Translations under genes and position numbers: made by a program | Shown: one piece after another, positions 39,360 through 50,105 of the stretch | How positions within the stretch are numbered: the first letter of the stretch is position 1 | Layout: every line of letters begins with the position of its first letter | Assembly (NCBI GenBank): GCA_937872535.1 | Contig: CALMTC010000011.1 | Coordinates: 162,943 to 226,942 of the forward strand | Source of the DNA: an uncultured bacterium | Lineage (GTDB): Bacteria > Patescibacteriota > Gracilibacteria > Absconditabacterales > Absconditicoccaceae | Length of the DNA stretch: 64,000 bases | Direction of reading: 5' to 3' | Notes under the pieces: generated by a model | What the model was told of the DNA's origin: nothing | The model's input: the letters and a program-made list of their open reading frames with translations, nothing else | The model's database searches: none

Positions 39360-39833
39360 TTAAGTTGTGACATTAGCGATAAGAGAGAGAGTTACCTGAA
39401 GAATAAAATAAAATCCAGTAAGAACAAGTACTCAGATAAGTATATTGATGATTCTTTTCTGTACAGATGAAATTTCTCCATCTCCATGAAGCGAATTAGT
39501 TACTAGCAATAAGCCATTGTAGATGATGAGAACGACAGCCAAAGATAGTCAGATAAACATAATCCATTGGATGTACGGCGTGATTTTTGCTCTGATTGAA
39601 TCAAGCGTATTAGTAATTCTAAATTGCGATGGAAAGCCACCCTCCAAGTTACTCACCTCATTGAGCTTCGTTTCCTGAATTTTATACTGATCATTAGCTT
39701 CTCAAGCCACGGTGTCTAGAATGTCTAGCGGATTATTTCCATAGCTTCCCCAGCTACTTTGCTGAGCTAGACAACTGGAAAAACTACCCATCATCACGAC
39801 CACCAAAAGGACTTTAATTCAAAATAATTTCAT
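39360..39833 (-). CDS. Type IV secretion pilin-like membrane protein
   Basis: The product has 157 residues with an N-terminal signal peptide ending in SSCLAQ, a soluble stretch, then two helices (IMFIGLSLAVVLIIYNGLLL and ILIGVLVLTGFYFIL) separated by a basic loop, as in VirB2-like pilins. It lies 49 bases upstream of the two-unit relative. Function in DNA transfer or uptake is inferred. Confidence 0.55.
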
Positions 39834-40324
39834 GGGAAATCACTGAATAAAATAAATCCCTTCCATCATAGTGACAATCCGATTTTTTGCAAATTTTAGC
39901 CTCTTTTTTAAACCTCATTTACAAAAACTAATTTTCTGCAAAACTGATCACTTTCAGTGTATTCGTAACCTGCCCTCGATGACTATCGGGGTGAGTCGGT
40001 AGAACTCAAGAAAAAACGTAGTGAGTAGTCAAGGAGTAAGGAGGAGAGTAAAGACGAGATTTTGCGTTGGCTAGAGTTTTTTTAAGATGAGCATTTATTT
40101 TTTCAAGGGAAACGAAGAAAAAATAAGAATGCGACCTTACTTACGAAGTGTGCATACTTTTCGATTTCCAGTGTTTTCGACCCCGCAAAAATAGTAATAG
40201 AATTTTATGCGGGGTTTGTGGCAATGCCAAAAAAGTATGGCCCACCCGGCGAGGGTTTAAAAAACATAAGAATACAAGATTATATTGCTTCCATATCTTT
40301 TTTACATTCACCAGAATAAAAAAT
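39834..40324. other. Intergenic stretch with GC-rich inverted repeats
   Basis: No credible gene. It holds the inverted repeat ACCCCGCA/TGCGGGGT at 40180-40187 and 40208-40215 and a CCCTCGAT..ATCGGGG palindrome near 39973, both GC-rich for this genome and similar to the palindromes in the degenerate tRNA copies. The ATTCTGG motif at 40311-40327 follows the ATPase stop on the minus strand. Confidence 0.4.
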
Positions 40325-42796
40325 TTATATTCCTACTCTATAAAAAATTTCTTTTTCTGCTAAATCTTTTTTTGTTCATCGCTTGAGAGCCGAGATTTGT
40401 TTGATGATCGCTACTTTTTCTTCAGAGTTCAAGACAGGCGTGCTAAAAGGGTTGACAGGAGCTATGCTAAACGGCCTTGTTGGCTGTGTATCGACAGAAA
40501 GCTTCATAATTGCTTTAAATTTATCCATATTAACAAGATCAGACTGAGAAATTTCAGGAGAAAATTCTTTTTCCAGAAACTCAGCATCGGGTGCACCGAC
40601 CTTGTAAGCCATCATACTACCGACATTACCAAAAATAGCTTTTGAGAGATCGAGCGACCCACCAAGTCAGCCTTGTTTGAGCTGGTCGATATACTGATGA
40701 GCTACGATAAGTCAGAGTTTATATTTTCTCGCTTCAGACAAAATACTTTCGATCGATGAAGAAACATAGTTTTGAAACTCATCAATATAGAGGAAAAACG
40801 GAACTCTGTCGTTTGAGAGCATCTTGGATCTTGCGAGAGCAGCTAGTTTGACCTGAGTTGTAATCATTCTACCAAGAAGTTGGCTATTCACTTCTCAGAG
40901 TTTTCCTTTACTGAGATTGACGAGGATAATTTTCTTTTCCTGCATAGCTTGAGCCATATTGAAAGCAGTTTTTGGCTGTCAGATAATATTTCTGATAATC
41001 GGTGTCGTCGTAAATGGACCAAATTTCGCCTGAAAGTAAGGGATCATTTCACCTTTTTCTCTCTCTCCCATCGAAGCATATGTCTTATCCCACCATCCAC
41101 GCACCACCGGATTTGTTACATTTTTAATTTTTAATTTCTGGTAAGCAGGATCGACGAAAATTCTCACAATCTCGGTCAAAGTACCTCAATCGGGCTGCTC
41201 CATCAAAGCCAAAGCCGCATTTCTAAAATAATCCTGAATTCTAGGACCAAAAATTTCATGACCGTACATCGCCACAAACATGTCGACAAGATCATTGACG
41301 ATAATATCTCTTTCGTCTTCTGTACCATGAACTGTTTCAAAAACATTGAATCAGAGAGGATACTCAAAGTTGGCAGCGTCAAAGTAAATCAGATCATCTA
41401 TTCTTTCTTTCGGAAAATCCTTGAGAATATCTTCACATAGATCTCCGTGTGGATCGATCAAACAAAATCAGTTTCATTGTCTTACATCAGCTCTAGCTTG
41501 GACGAGGAGCATCGTAGATTTTCCAGTACCAGTTTGTCAGATGATATAAAAATGTCTAAATCTATCATCATTTTTCAGTCTGATTTCTTTTTTCACTCCA
41601 GCAAAAAGATTGTGCCCGAGAAGAAGTCACTCATTTGGAATGCTGTCTGGAGCAGGAATAATTTTGTAGTTTTGTCGCTTGATTCTTGGATTTTTATTAT
41701 ATCTTGAGTGAGGGAGATGGAAAAGTGAAGAAAGTTCTTTAATACTAAGAATCGTTTCTTTTCACTCATCAAGAATATTTTCCTTGAAACCACGATCAAT
41801 AAAAAGAGTTCTCTTAATGAATTCTTGAATAAAAGATGAAATATTTTTAGTTTTTTTATACTGCAAACTATTGAGACCGACATAGTTGTACTGATTGAGT
41901 GATCTACCCAAGTCGTTGATAATTTTTTCTGGTCTATCAGGAAGTGGTGACAGTGCCAAAGCCGTAATTTTTACAGAAAAAAGTTCATCTTCAAGTTTTT
42001 TGTCTATGTCGTTATTTTGAGAGCCAGAATATTTATTTTTTTCTTCTTTTTTATCATCTTTGTTTTTTCAATCAGCTCCTTTGAGAAGGAGATTGCCTAT
42101 CGAGCCAATAAACGATAATAATCAAGATTCAGATTTTTCATCTTTTTTAAGCTTTTCAGCATCTTTTTTGAGCTGTTTTTGAGTATCTTCGCTAATTGGA
42201 GAAACGAGTATCTGGAAGCTGAGTTTTTCATCGCTCTCGACCCTCGAAAAAGACGAAAGCATACTATCCATAGGATCAGCTTCAAAGTTTTCATAGGTTT
42301 TGAACGGGAGTGGATTTTTTTTGGTAAGCGAAAAATATCAGCCCGCCATAAATTTTCCAGCATCGAGCATTTTTGGCTGATCTATAATATCAATCACAGC
42401 GCCAGGATAAAAAGAACTAATAATTTTCTCAAAATTATCAAAGTAATCATCTGGAATTCCCATCACAAATTTAATCAGCTCTTTTTCCACTATGATTTCC
42501 AGACTAATAGTATCTTGTCATAGTTTTATATCTCGTTTATCATCAGAATAAATAGCATAAAAATTTTTATAAATCTGGTTCATGACATCAATATTCTGTT
42601 TCATGTTTTGTATCGGATCATTTTTTTGATCGAGATCTGAGAGTTTCTGAGGTAATTTCACCTGCATAAATTTCAGAGAAAGAGCTTTTTTATCTGTATG
42701 AGCTTTTTTCCAGTCAACAAAAGTAGCTTTCCAAAGGATAAATCCCGCAAAGTAAAGAAAAAGTATAATAATAACTGTTCCGATAAATACTTCCAT
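40325..42796 (-). CDS. VirD4/TraG-like type IV secretion ATPase
   Basis: The product has 823 residues. One N-terminal membrane helix (GTVIIILFLYFAGFILW) is followed by about 370 residues of variable sequence. Then come the P-loop YIIGQTGTGKSTM near residue 418, LIDPHGD, and the Walker B stretch LYIDEFQNY near 670, then VAHQYIDQL. This is the layout of the membrane-anchored coupling or DNA-translocating ATPases of CPR type IV systems. The glycine of IIGQTGTG is TGA in part. With the two pilin-like genes and ComEC it may serve DNA uptake or transfer. Confidence 0.75.
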
Positions 42797-42948
42797 CCAA
42801 AAATAGCGAATAAAATCGTCTCTCTAGTCTATATTTTTCCACTCTTATTGCAAATTTTTACCAACTTTTTTTACTCCCATTTGCAACCCCCCGCCAAATC
42901 ACTATACACTCAAAAAACAATTTTATTTTTCTAAAATTTTTATTCTGG

Positions 42949-43893
<945 letters not shown>

Positions 43894-43941
43894 AACGAAC
43901 CCCTAAAAATTTCTAAAACACTCTAAAAATATAAAAAATTT

Positions 43942-45954
43942 TTATTGAGCTTCCGAGATAAGAGATCAGCTACCAGCGAGTGAGAAATTTGGATCTAAGA
44001 AGTTTGGATTGGGAGCCGTTCTAAATGGGTAATCTTCAGGGACATAGTAGCCTTTGATCGTGCTGAGGCATTTGACTACATTATTTTGCCAGTTTATTGG
44101 TGATGAAGCATAGACCTTTCACTCTTTATTTCAGAAGCCAGACAGTTCGTCAATTCTGTGATAAGCTCAGAGAAATTGGTTATTGAGGGTTTTATAGATC
44201 AGCCCAGCACCAACCATCGGAGCATCATAAGGAATTCTATCTCATCTATCATTGTTTCACACATTTCAGATGTTATTGGCAGTCGACAAAAATTTTCCAA
44301 GTGAACTTTCTGCCATACCAATACAAAGACCGAGATCAATATCAATGTTGCTTCATTCTGACGCTTTTTCTCGGAAAGTAGCTGTATTATAAGGTGGAGT
44401 TCAGAACTTTGCCAGATAATTTGATCTTCTTTCAAAAACATTCGCTCCTTCGATAAAAGTAATTCCCTGCCTTCTTTCTGCTCTATCTGCCACATTTCTC
44501 AAATATTTTACCTGGTAGGTGTCTGGTAAAAGTTTTTGATCTGGTATTAAACTCAAATCCAAATTCAAAAGAGGGTCTATAGCTATACCATCTTTCGCGA
44601 GCTCAAAATGTAAAAGTGATCCTTGTGAAGAAAATCAAGCACCTCTTGTGCCAGGTTCTCATCAGCTATATCATAGAAGTTGTCATCTTGAAACGAGTTC
44701 TCCTTCTTTGACTAAGATCGAGTTCATATAAGCAAAAGCTGAGCTGTATCAGTATTTATGAGCAATGACGAGCCAGTTTAGAGAAATTCAGTCCTTGTCA
44801 ACGACTCTATAGACGACTCCGTCAGCTGGAGCATAGATCGGATTAAGCTGGCTAGAAGATAAGTCAACTCCCATATTAGTTATGCCAAATTTTTCTTGGT
44901 AGCTTGGATCTTGGAAAAAAGAAAGAATATTGTTGACGGGCTGGAGCGGCCAAGAAAAAAAGTGATCTCCAAAAGGTCTTTCGACTGTTTGATTAAGTTC
45001 AGAAAGACGACTCGCAAAGTCAAAAGTAAGCGGACTAGCTCACTCAGCAATAAGTTTCATCGTCTCTGCGATTTTGAGTTGGACATCTTTTCTCGACTCA
45101 AAAAGATCTGTAATTCAGATTCCAGCAGGAATTTTATTATCTTTGTAGAGAGAAAGAAATTCTAGAATATAATTTTGTTTCTGTTTGAGCATTTGAATAG
45201 TGGTCGCCGAGTCTGTCATGTCTTGCTTGATAGTTGCTCTCATGCTAATCAGATTTTTTCCGAGATTAAGATTATTAGTCTTATCTTGTTCAAGTTTTCC
45301 AAGCAGTTCATCCATCTTAGCTACGAGCGACTGGAGCAGAAAATCATGAGAAAGTGGTTCGCTAATATTATCTGATTTGAGAAAAAGTTTTATATCATCA
45401 ATTTGGTAGTTTTTGTCAGTTAGTTCGTTGTTGAGTTTGAAAAGAATTTCAGTCATAAGTACTATAGTCTGTTGTGTTTCTTTGATTGAATTTTTGAGAG
45501 AAAAAATTTCTTCCGCAGTTTTTTTGAGTTCTTGAGTTGTTATATTCATTCTAATTGCAATTTTTTCAAGTTTTTTATAGGAAGCTTGCATACTGTCTGT
45601 TACTTTTTCTACCTCATTTTGGAGCATAACAAATCTTTCATGAGCTTTAGTAGTACCTCAGTAAGGCACGAGTTCAGAAACTCTTTCGCTGATGAGAGTG
45701 ATTGTTTGCTGAATCTGATCTATCTGGCTATTAAATTGTTCAAGGTTAATTTCTGGTATTTCCTCAGTCGTTATCTCGGTGGTAGTGGTAGCTACAGGAG
45801 TTATTTCAGATGCAGGAATTTCTTGTTCCGAAGCAAAAGAATAAGGATTGATAAAAGAAATTCAGATGAGAATAGACAGAAAAATAGAAAAAATATCGCG
45901 AATTTTTTTATAGCAGAGAGTCAGAGTAAAAATATTTTGAGAAAATAATTTCAT
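43942..45954 (-). CDS. Cell-wall protein: coiled coil, degenerate LytM (M23) domain and lysozyme-like domain
   Basis: The product has 670 residues. A signal/anchor helix (SIFLSILIGISFINPYSFA) is followed by a long coiled coil to about residue 300. A LytM fold comes next: NMGVDLSSS, then APADGVV and LLHFEL. In active M23 peptidases these are HxGxD and HLHFE; here the first His is Asn and the first His of HxH is Leu, so zinc binding is probably lost, as in EnvC-type activators. The end (GLCIGMAESSLGKFLSTANNIGNVG) resembles a lytic transglycosylase/lysozyme-like fold with a catalytic Glu. It may both regulate and cleave peptidoglycan. Confidence 0.7.
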
Positions 45955-46851
45955 TTAGTTTGAAGAATACGCTAAAGATTGTTTTGGAGTTACAAGTTCC
46001 GCGATGATGAGAATTCTATCTTTATCGCTTCCTACCGGATAGCAACCCATCAAAGTCAGAAAATTCCCATTTTTATAGCTCAAATAAGTTTGTTTTACTT
46101 TATCTGGCGAGACGATAATTTTTTCTTTGACTCTGTAAGTGTGAAGTTTTCCGTTCCAAATTACTTGAATCTGATCAGATTTTTTGAGTTTTGGTAATCT
46201 AGCAAAGATAGTTCCATAAGGATTGTGTTTTCGCCAATAAAAACTTGTGTGTCAGAAAATAAGTGAATTTCCAGAACTACCAGGATCAGGCGTAGTTGGA
46301 TACTTTACTGTCCCAGAATAGAGTTCTGTATCATAGTTTCCAGCTTCAAAATTTTCCATTGCAGCATACTGAAGATCCACTACAGGAGCATCAATATCAA
46401 TGGAAGGGATGATGATTCTATTTTCTGGCGGCAGTAGATTGAAATCAAATCTTGTGAGTTGAGTATTTTTTTTGAGTTGTGTTTCATAATTGAGTGCAAT
46501 AGGAGCCATCACACCAGACAAGATTGTTCCAGTATCATTTATAATTTCTTTTTCCAAAAATTTTTCATCTGGTTGAAGCTGAGGTTTTTCATGTTTGAAA
46601 CTGAAAAGAGTACTTGTAATGCCATGTTCAGTCTGGAATCAAAACAAAAAATCACTGATATTCATCGCCACTACTTCTATATTGATGAAAACGATACTCA
46701 AAAATCCCACCAATAAAACAATTCCACTTAAAGTAAAAAATTCTTTTACTGCGTTATGAAAACGAAAAGAGTTTTTTTTCTTCTTTTTTTGAGAAGAATG
46801 TAATGGTGAATAAAGTGGAGATTCAAGTTTTTCAATCGGTAAAGTAAACAT
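45955..46851 (-). CDS. Sortase-family transpeptidase
   Basis: The product has 298 residues. One N-terminal membrane helix (TLSGIVLLVGFLSIVFINI) is followed by the sortase barrel: IIIPSIDIDAPVV, the His motif IFGHTSFYW, and the Cys-Arg pair LTLMGCYPVGSDKDRI. Sortases cut a sorting signal and attach proteins to the wall or to each other, as in pili. No LPxTG-like substrate was seen in this window. It ends one base before the cell-wall protein's start, so they form an operon. The ATG at 46851 is used; a TTG upstream is in frame. Confidence 0.8.
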
Positions 46852-47027
46852 AGTCGAGATAGTTTGATGGCTAGATAAAGTTATAGTTAATAATACTTTC
46901 AATGTGTTGAAAAGTCAAAAACTGTTCCGAATCGTAAAAAAAAACAATTGACATATGATATGAAATAGTTAAAAAACCATCAAATATTCGATTAAAAAAA
47001 GAAAACAGAGAAAAAAATACTTTTATC
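46852..47027. other. Divergent intergenic stretch
   Basis: Between the sortase and rpsL there is an AT-rich region with promoter-like sequences for both directions but no ORF. Confidence 0.35.
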
Positions 47028-47055
47028 TTGAAATGAAATTCTATTTTACTATAAG
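47028..47055 (+). promoter_or_regulatory. Promoter of the rpsL operon
   Basis: TTGAAA and TATAAG with a 16-base spacer; transcription would start near 47062, about 37 bases before the rpsL ATG. Confidence 0.6.
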
Positions 47056-47098
47056 TGTCAAATAGAAAGAAAATATCTTTATTCAATTTTTGCTTCTG

Positions 47099-47518
47099 AT
47101 GCCTACTATAAACCAACTTATCAAAACAGGAAGAACTAAAAAGAAATATAAGTCTAAAGCTCCAGCTCTCCAGTTTGGTGTCAATAAATTAAAGTCAAAT
47201 AAAAAAGTTGAGATAGCTGCACCTTTTAAAAGAGGTGTTTGTGTTAAAGTTACTGTTACCAAACCTAAAAAGCCTAACTCTGCACAGAGAAAGATAGCAA
47301 AGGTAAGACTTTCAAATGGAGTAGAAGTAATTGCTTATATTCCTGGTGAAAAGATGACTCTTCAAGAACACAGTGTTGTGCTTGTGAGAGGAGGGAGAGT
47401 AAAAGATCTTCCATGAGTTAAGTATCATATTTTGAGAGGTGTTTATGATGCTAACCCAGTAGAGGCTAGAAGACAATCAAGATCTCTTTATGGAGCAAAA
47501 AGACCAAAAGCAAAATAA
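47099..47518 (+). CDS. rpsL: 30S ribosomal protein S12
   Basis: The product has 139 residues. [51 protein letters not shown] and [10 protein letters not shown] are the S12 motifs at the decoding centre. One TGA (after VKDLP) is the invariant glycine of DLPGV. Followed by rpsG but not by fusA and tuf, which are elsewhere. Confidence 0.98.
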
Positions 47519-47563
47519 TTCCTTAAAATAATTTCATAATTTACTACTTCTTATTTCAGCGAT

Positions 47564-48028
47564 ATGGCGACTGTAGAAAATGTTTTTGTACCAATTCCTG
47601 GGCGTACTGAAAAAATGGAAAAATTTGTAAACTATCTTATGAAAGATGGTAAAAAAAATACTGCTAGAAAAGTTTTTGATAAAACTCTCGATGCTATCAA
47701 AAGTTTTTGACATGCAAATCCTCAGATTGTTTTGGAAACAGCTTTGGATAATGCTGCGCCAGATATCATGGTAAAGTCAAAAAGAATTTGATGATCTGTT
47801 TACCAAGTGCCTCTCGAAGTAAAAAGCAATAAAAAAATGTTTTTTTCTTCAAAATGGATTCTTGAAGCAGCAAGAGGGAAAAAGGGAAAACCAATGCACA
47901 AGAAACTTGCTGAAGAAGTACTTGCTGCTTATTCTGGTCAAGGGTCAGCTATTAAGCGTAAAGAAGAAGTTCATAAGATGGCTGAAGCCAACAGAGCTTT
48001 CGCTTACATGGCTAAATATGTTAAATAG
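47564..48028 (+). CDS. rpsG: 30S ribosomal protein S7
   Basis: The product has 154 residues. KFVNYLMKDGKKNTARKVF, the RIGGSVYQVPLEV motif and ANRAFAYMAKYVK end mark S7. Invariant glycines in RIGGSVYQVP are tandem TGA. Confidence 0.97.
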
Positions 48029-48065
48029 TTCTTTTTTCTAGAAATTTATTATCTTAGAATTCCAG

Positions 48066-48374
48066 ATGGGAAATTGTCCAAAATTAGATATCAAACATAT
48101 CTTCCAAAATCCAAATAGAAGATCAAAATCTTGTGAGAAAGAAAAAAAAGCTGTTGAATGGTATGCTACTATTGTCAAAAAATCTACTCTACCTGGTATG
48201 ACCAAACGAGTTGAAAAGACAAAAGTAAAAGCATTAGCTAGACTAAAAGCTTATGGAATTACGGAGACTATGTTGTCTGAAAAATTAAAAGCTAAAGGAT
48301 TGTCTATTTTATCTTCTAATGCAACTACTTCTAATGACAAGATTAAAAACAAGAGCAAAAAGAAAGCTCAATAA
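48066..48374 (+). CDS. Small basic protein in the ribosomal operon, unknown
   Basis: The product has 102 residues, is very basic, with KAVEWYATIVKKSTLPG and RVEKTKVKALARLKAYGI segments. It lies between rpsG and rplS, so a ribosome-linked role is likely, but no ribosomal protein family was recognised. Its last 41 bases overlap the next ORF in another frame. Confidence 0.5.
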   Translation: MGNCPKLDIKHIFQNPNRRSKSCEKEKKAVEWYATIVKKSTLPGMTKRVEKTKVKALARLKAYGITETMLSEKLKAKGLSILSSNATTSNDKIKNKSKKKAQ

Positions 48375-48501
48375 AGCTCTCGTAAGAGTAGAAAAAGTTG
48401 TTCTTATGGAAACAAGAAAAAATCTTGAACAACAAAGAAAGTGGAAAGCAAAAGTAGAAAATAGTAGATCTACTGCAAAAACAGCTGCTACTACAGCATA
48501 A
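48334..48501 (+). CDS. Very small basic ORF, unknown
   Basis: The ORF has 55 residues, rich in Arg/Lys (MTRLKTRAKRKLNKALVRVE...). It fills the space up to rplS in an otherwise tight operon but overlaps the preceding ORF. One of the two, or a fused version with a frameshift, may be the real gene. Confidence 0.35.
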   Translation: MTRLKTRAKRKLNKALVRVEKVVLMETRKNLEQQRKWKAKVENSRSTAKTAATTA

Positions 48502-48533
48502 AAATAGTTTTACTTACTGATGCCAATAGTCTT

Positions 48534-48926
48534 ATGAACTTCGATATTGTAAAAAAATATTCTGAACTAAAATGATATAAGTGATTGGATATTAAAGTTG
48601 GTCAACAGCTTGAAATCCATGAAACTATCTGAGAAGGAACGAATAAGAGAACATGGAAATTTAAAGGTCTCGTACTCAAAGTTAGCAAACCATCTCATCA
48701 CGATGGGACTTTTACTATAAGAGGAGTAAGCTCAGGTCTTTCTATTGAAAAAATATATCCTTTCAGTTTCAAAAACTTTGAAAAAATTATTCTTCTGGAT
48801 GAATATAAAATAAGAAGAGCAAAACTTTACTACATGAGAGAAAAAATAGGTAAAGATGCTAAGTTGAAGAGTCTTCTTACAAATGCTGAGAGAGAAAAAG
48901 TAATTTTCGAAAAAGCATCAGCATAA
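48534..48926 (+). CDS. rplS: 50S ribosomal protein L19
   Basis: The product has 130 residues. KGLVLKVSKPS, IRGVSSGLSIEKIYPFS and the YKIRRAKLYYMREKIGKDAK end are L19, at the 30S-50S interface. Three TGA glycines lie in the first 30 residues. Confidence 0.93.
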
Positions 48927-48964
48927 GCCAGTATAAAAACTTTTAGTTTCAATCAGAATTAAAA

Positions 48965-49588
48965 ATGCAGCTTCAAGTCAGCGAACGCGTTGTAAAAGGT
49001 AAAAAAGTAAGCGAGCTAAGAAAATTAGATATGGTTCCAGGTGTTGTTTATGGGAAACATCTTACTGCTCCTTTCTTGGTATCTTTTCCAAAAAACGCAT
49101 TTATCAAAATATACAAAGAAGTAGGTAACACAAGACCAATTGATCTTACAGGAGATATAAAAGATACAATGGTTCTTGTTCGTGATTATCAGACAGATCC
49201 TGTTTCTGATAAACTTATTCATGTTGATTTCCAAGCGGTGAAGAAAGATGAAAAAGTAACAGCAGAAGTAGAAATTGTACTTGAAGGAAAATCTCTTGCT
49301 GAAAAAAATAATGTTGGTAGAGTACAGCTTGTAATCGACTCTCTTACTGTAGAAGCTTTCCCTCAGGATCTTCCTCGTCAAATTACTATTGATGTAACTA
49401 AAATGGAAGGTATTCATGATACTATTTTGGTAAAAGATCTCAATCTAGGTAATAAAATAACTATTAAAGCTGACGAAGAGAAAACTCTTGTTACTGTAGT
49501 AGAAATCAAAGATCAGTGAGAAGAAGAACCAACAGGAGCTGCAGCAGTAGCTGAAACTCCAGCAGCGACAGAAGAAAAGAAAGCATAA
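48965..49588 (+). CDS. rplY: 50S ribosomal protein L25/CTC family
   Basis: The product has 207 residues. KVSELRKLDMVPGVVYGK and the RPIDLTGD..VLVRDYQTDPVSDKLIHVDF segment are the L25 5S-rRNA-binding domain, and the second half is the TL5/CTC-type C-terminal domain (AEVEIVLEGKS...). The acidic Ala/Glu-rich tail follows a TGA glycine. Confidence 0.93.
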
Positions 49589-49621
49589 AATAAATCTCCT
49601 TTATAAATTTTGTAGAAAAAA

Positions 49622-49810
49622 ATGGCAAGAGTATGTGACTTTACGGGTAAAAAAACCCAATCATGACACAATAGATCTCACGCAATGAATGCAACAAAGA
49701 GAAAATTTAAACCAAATATTCTTCTCAGAAAAGTTGATCTTGGTGATGGTCTCAAAGTAAAAGTAAAAATCAGTACAAGATACTACAAAAAACTTCGTGG
49801 AATGATTTAA
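49622..49810 (+). CDS. rpmB: 50S ribosomal protein L28
   Basis: The product has 62 residues. ARVCDFTGKKTQSGHNRSHAMN is the L28 opening, followed by TKRKFKPNI. A single cysteine is seen; the glycine in QSGHN is TGA. Confidence 0.93.
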
Positions 49811-49850
49811 TCATTTTTTCGTAAAAATCATAAAAATAAGCATTCTCAAT

Positions 49851-49922
49851 GGGTTTGTAGCTCAGTTGGTAGAGCAACCCCGCTTAAGCGGGGTTGTTCG
49901 CGGAGTTCGAATCCCTGCAAGA
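49851..49922 (+). pseudogene. Degenerate tRNA-Lys copy with a palindrome in place of the anticodon arm
   Basis: The first 27 bases equal tRNA-Lys at 49941. The anticodon arm is the perfect palindrome AACCCCGC-TTAA-GCGGGGTT, giving an eight-base loop in place of seven. GTTCGAATCCCTGCAA of the T arm is kept, but the 5' strand of that arm and the acceptor 3' strand do not match. Not a working tRNA. Confidence 0.75.
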
Positions 49923-49940
49923 AAAGGAGAATAGATGAAT

Positions 49941-50013
49941 GGGTTTGTAGCTCAGTTGGTAGAGCAATGGCCTTTTAAGCCACTGGTCCAGGGTTCGAAT
50001 CCCTGCAAACCCA
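49941..50013 (+). tRNA. tRNA-Lys (TTT)
   Basis: Acceptor GGGTTTG/CAAACCC, anticodon stem with loop CTTTTAA and anticodon TTT, T arm CAGGG-TTCGAAT-CCCTG. No CCA is encoded. Confidence 0.95.
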
Positions 50014-50064
50014 TATTAAATTAAAATCAAGACTCTCACATAAAGATAACTCGCTTTGCGACTG

Positions 50065-50097
50065 GGATAACTCGGTTCGAAGTCGGGTTATTTTTTG
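50065..50097 (+). terminator. Terminator after tRNA-Lys
   Basis: ATAAC-CG pairs with CG-GTTAT around GTTCGAA and runs into six T. It separates host genes from the provirus. Confidence 0.7.
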
Positions 50098-50105
50098 CTT
50101 TGGCA

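Noticed and set aside
40148..40363. Plus-strand ORF in the spacer before the VirD4-like gene
   Set aside because: It runs over inverted repeats and the end of the opposite-strand ATPase; composition is not protein-like.
41593..41883. Minus-strand hydrophobic ORF inside the VirD4-like gene
   Set aside because: Out of frame with the ATPase and without independent support.
42097..42363. Minus-strand ORF inside the VirD4-like gene
   Set aside because: It is in another frame than the 823-residue ORF, which is continuous when TGA is read as glycine.
49848..49967. tRNA-Lys repeat as the provirus attachment site
   Set aside because: The repeat lies entirely on the host side, the integrase is of the serine type that seldom uses tRNA genes, and the other end of the provirus is not visible.
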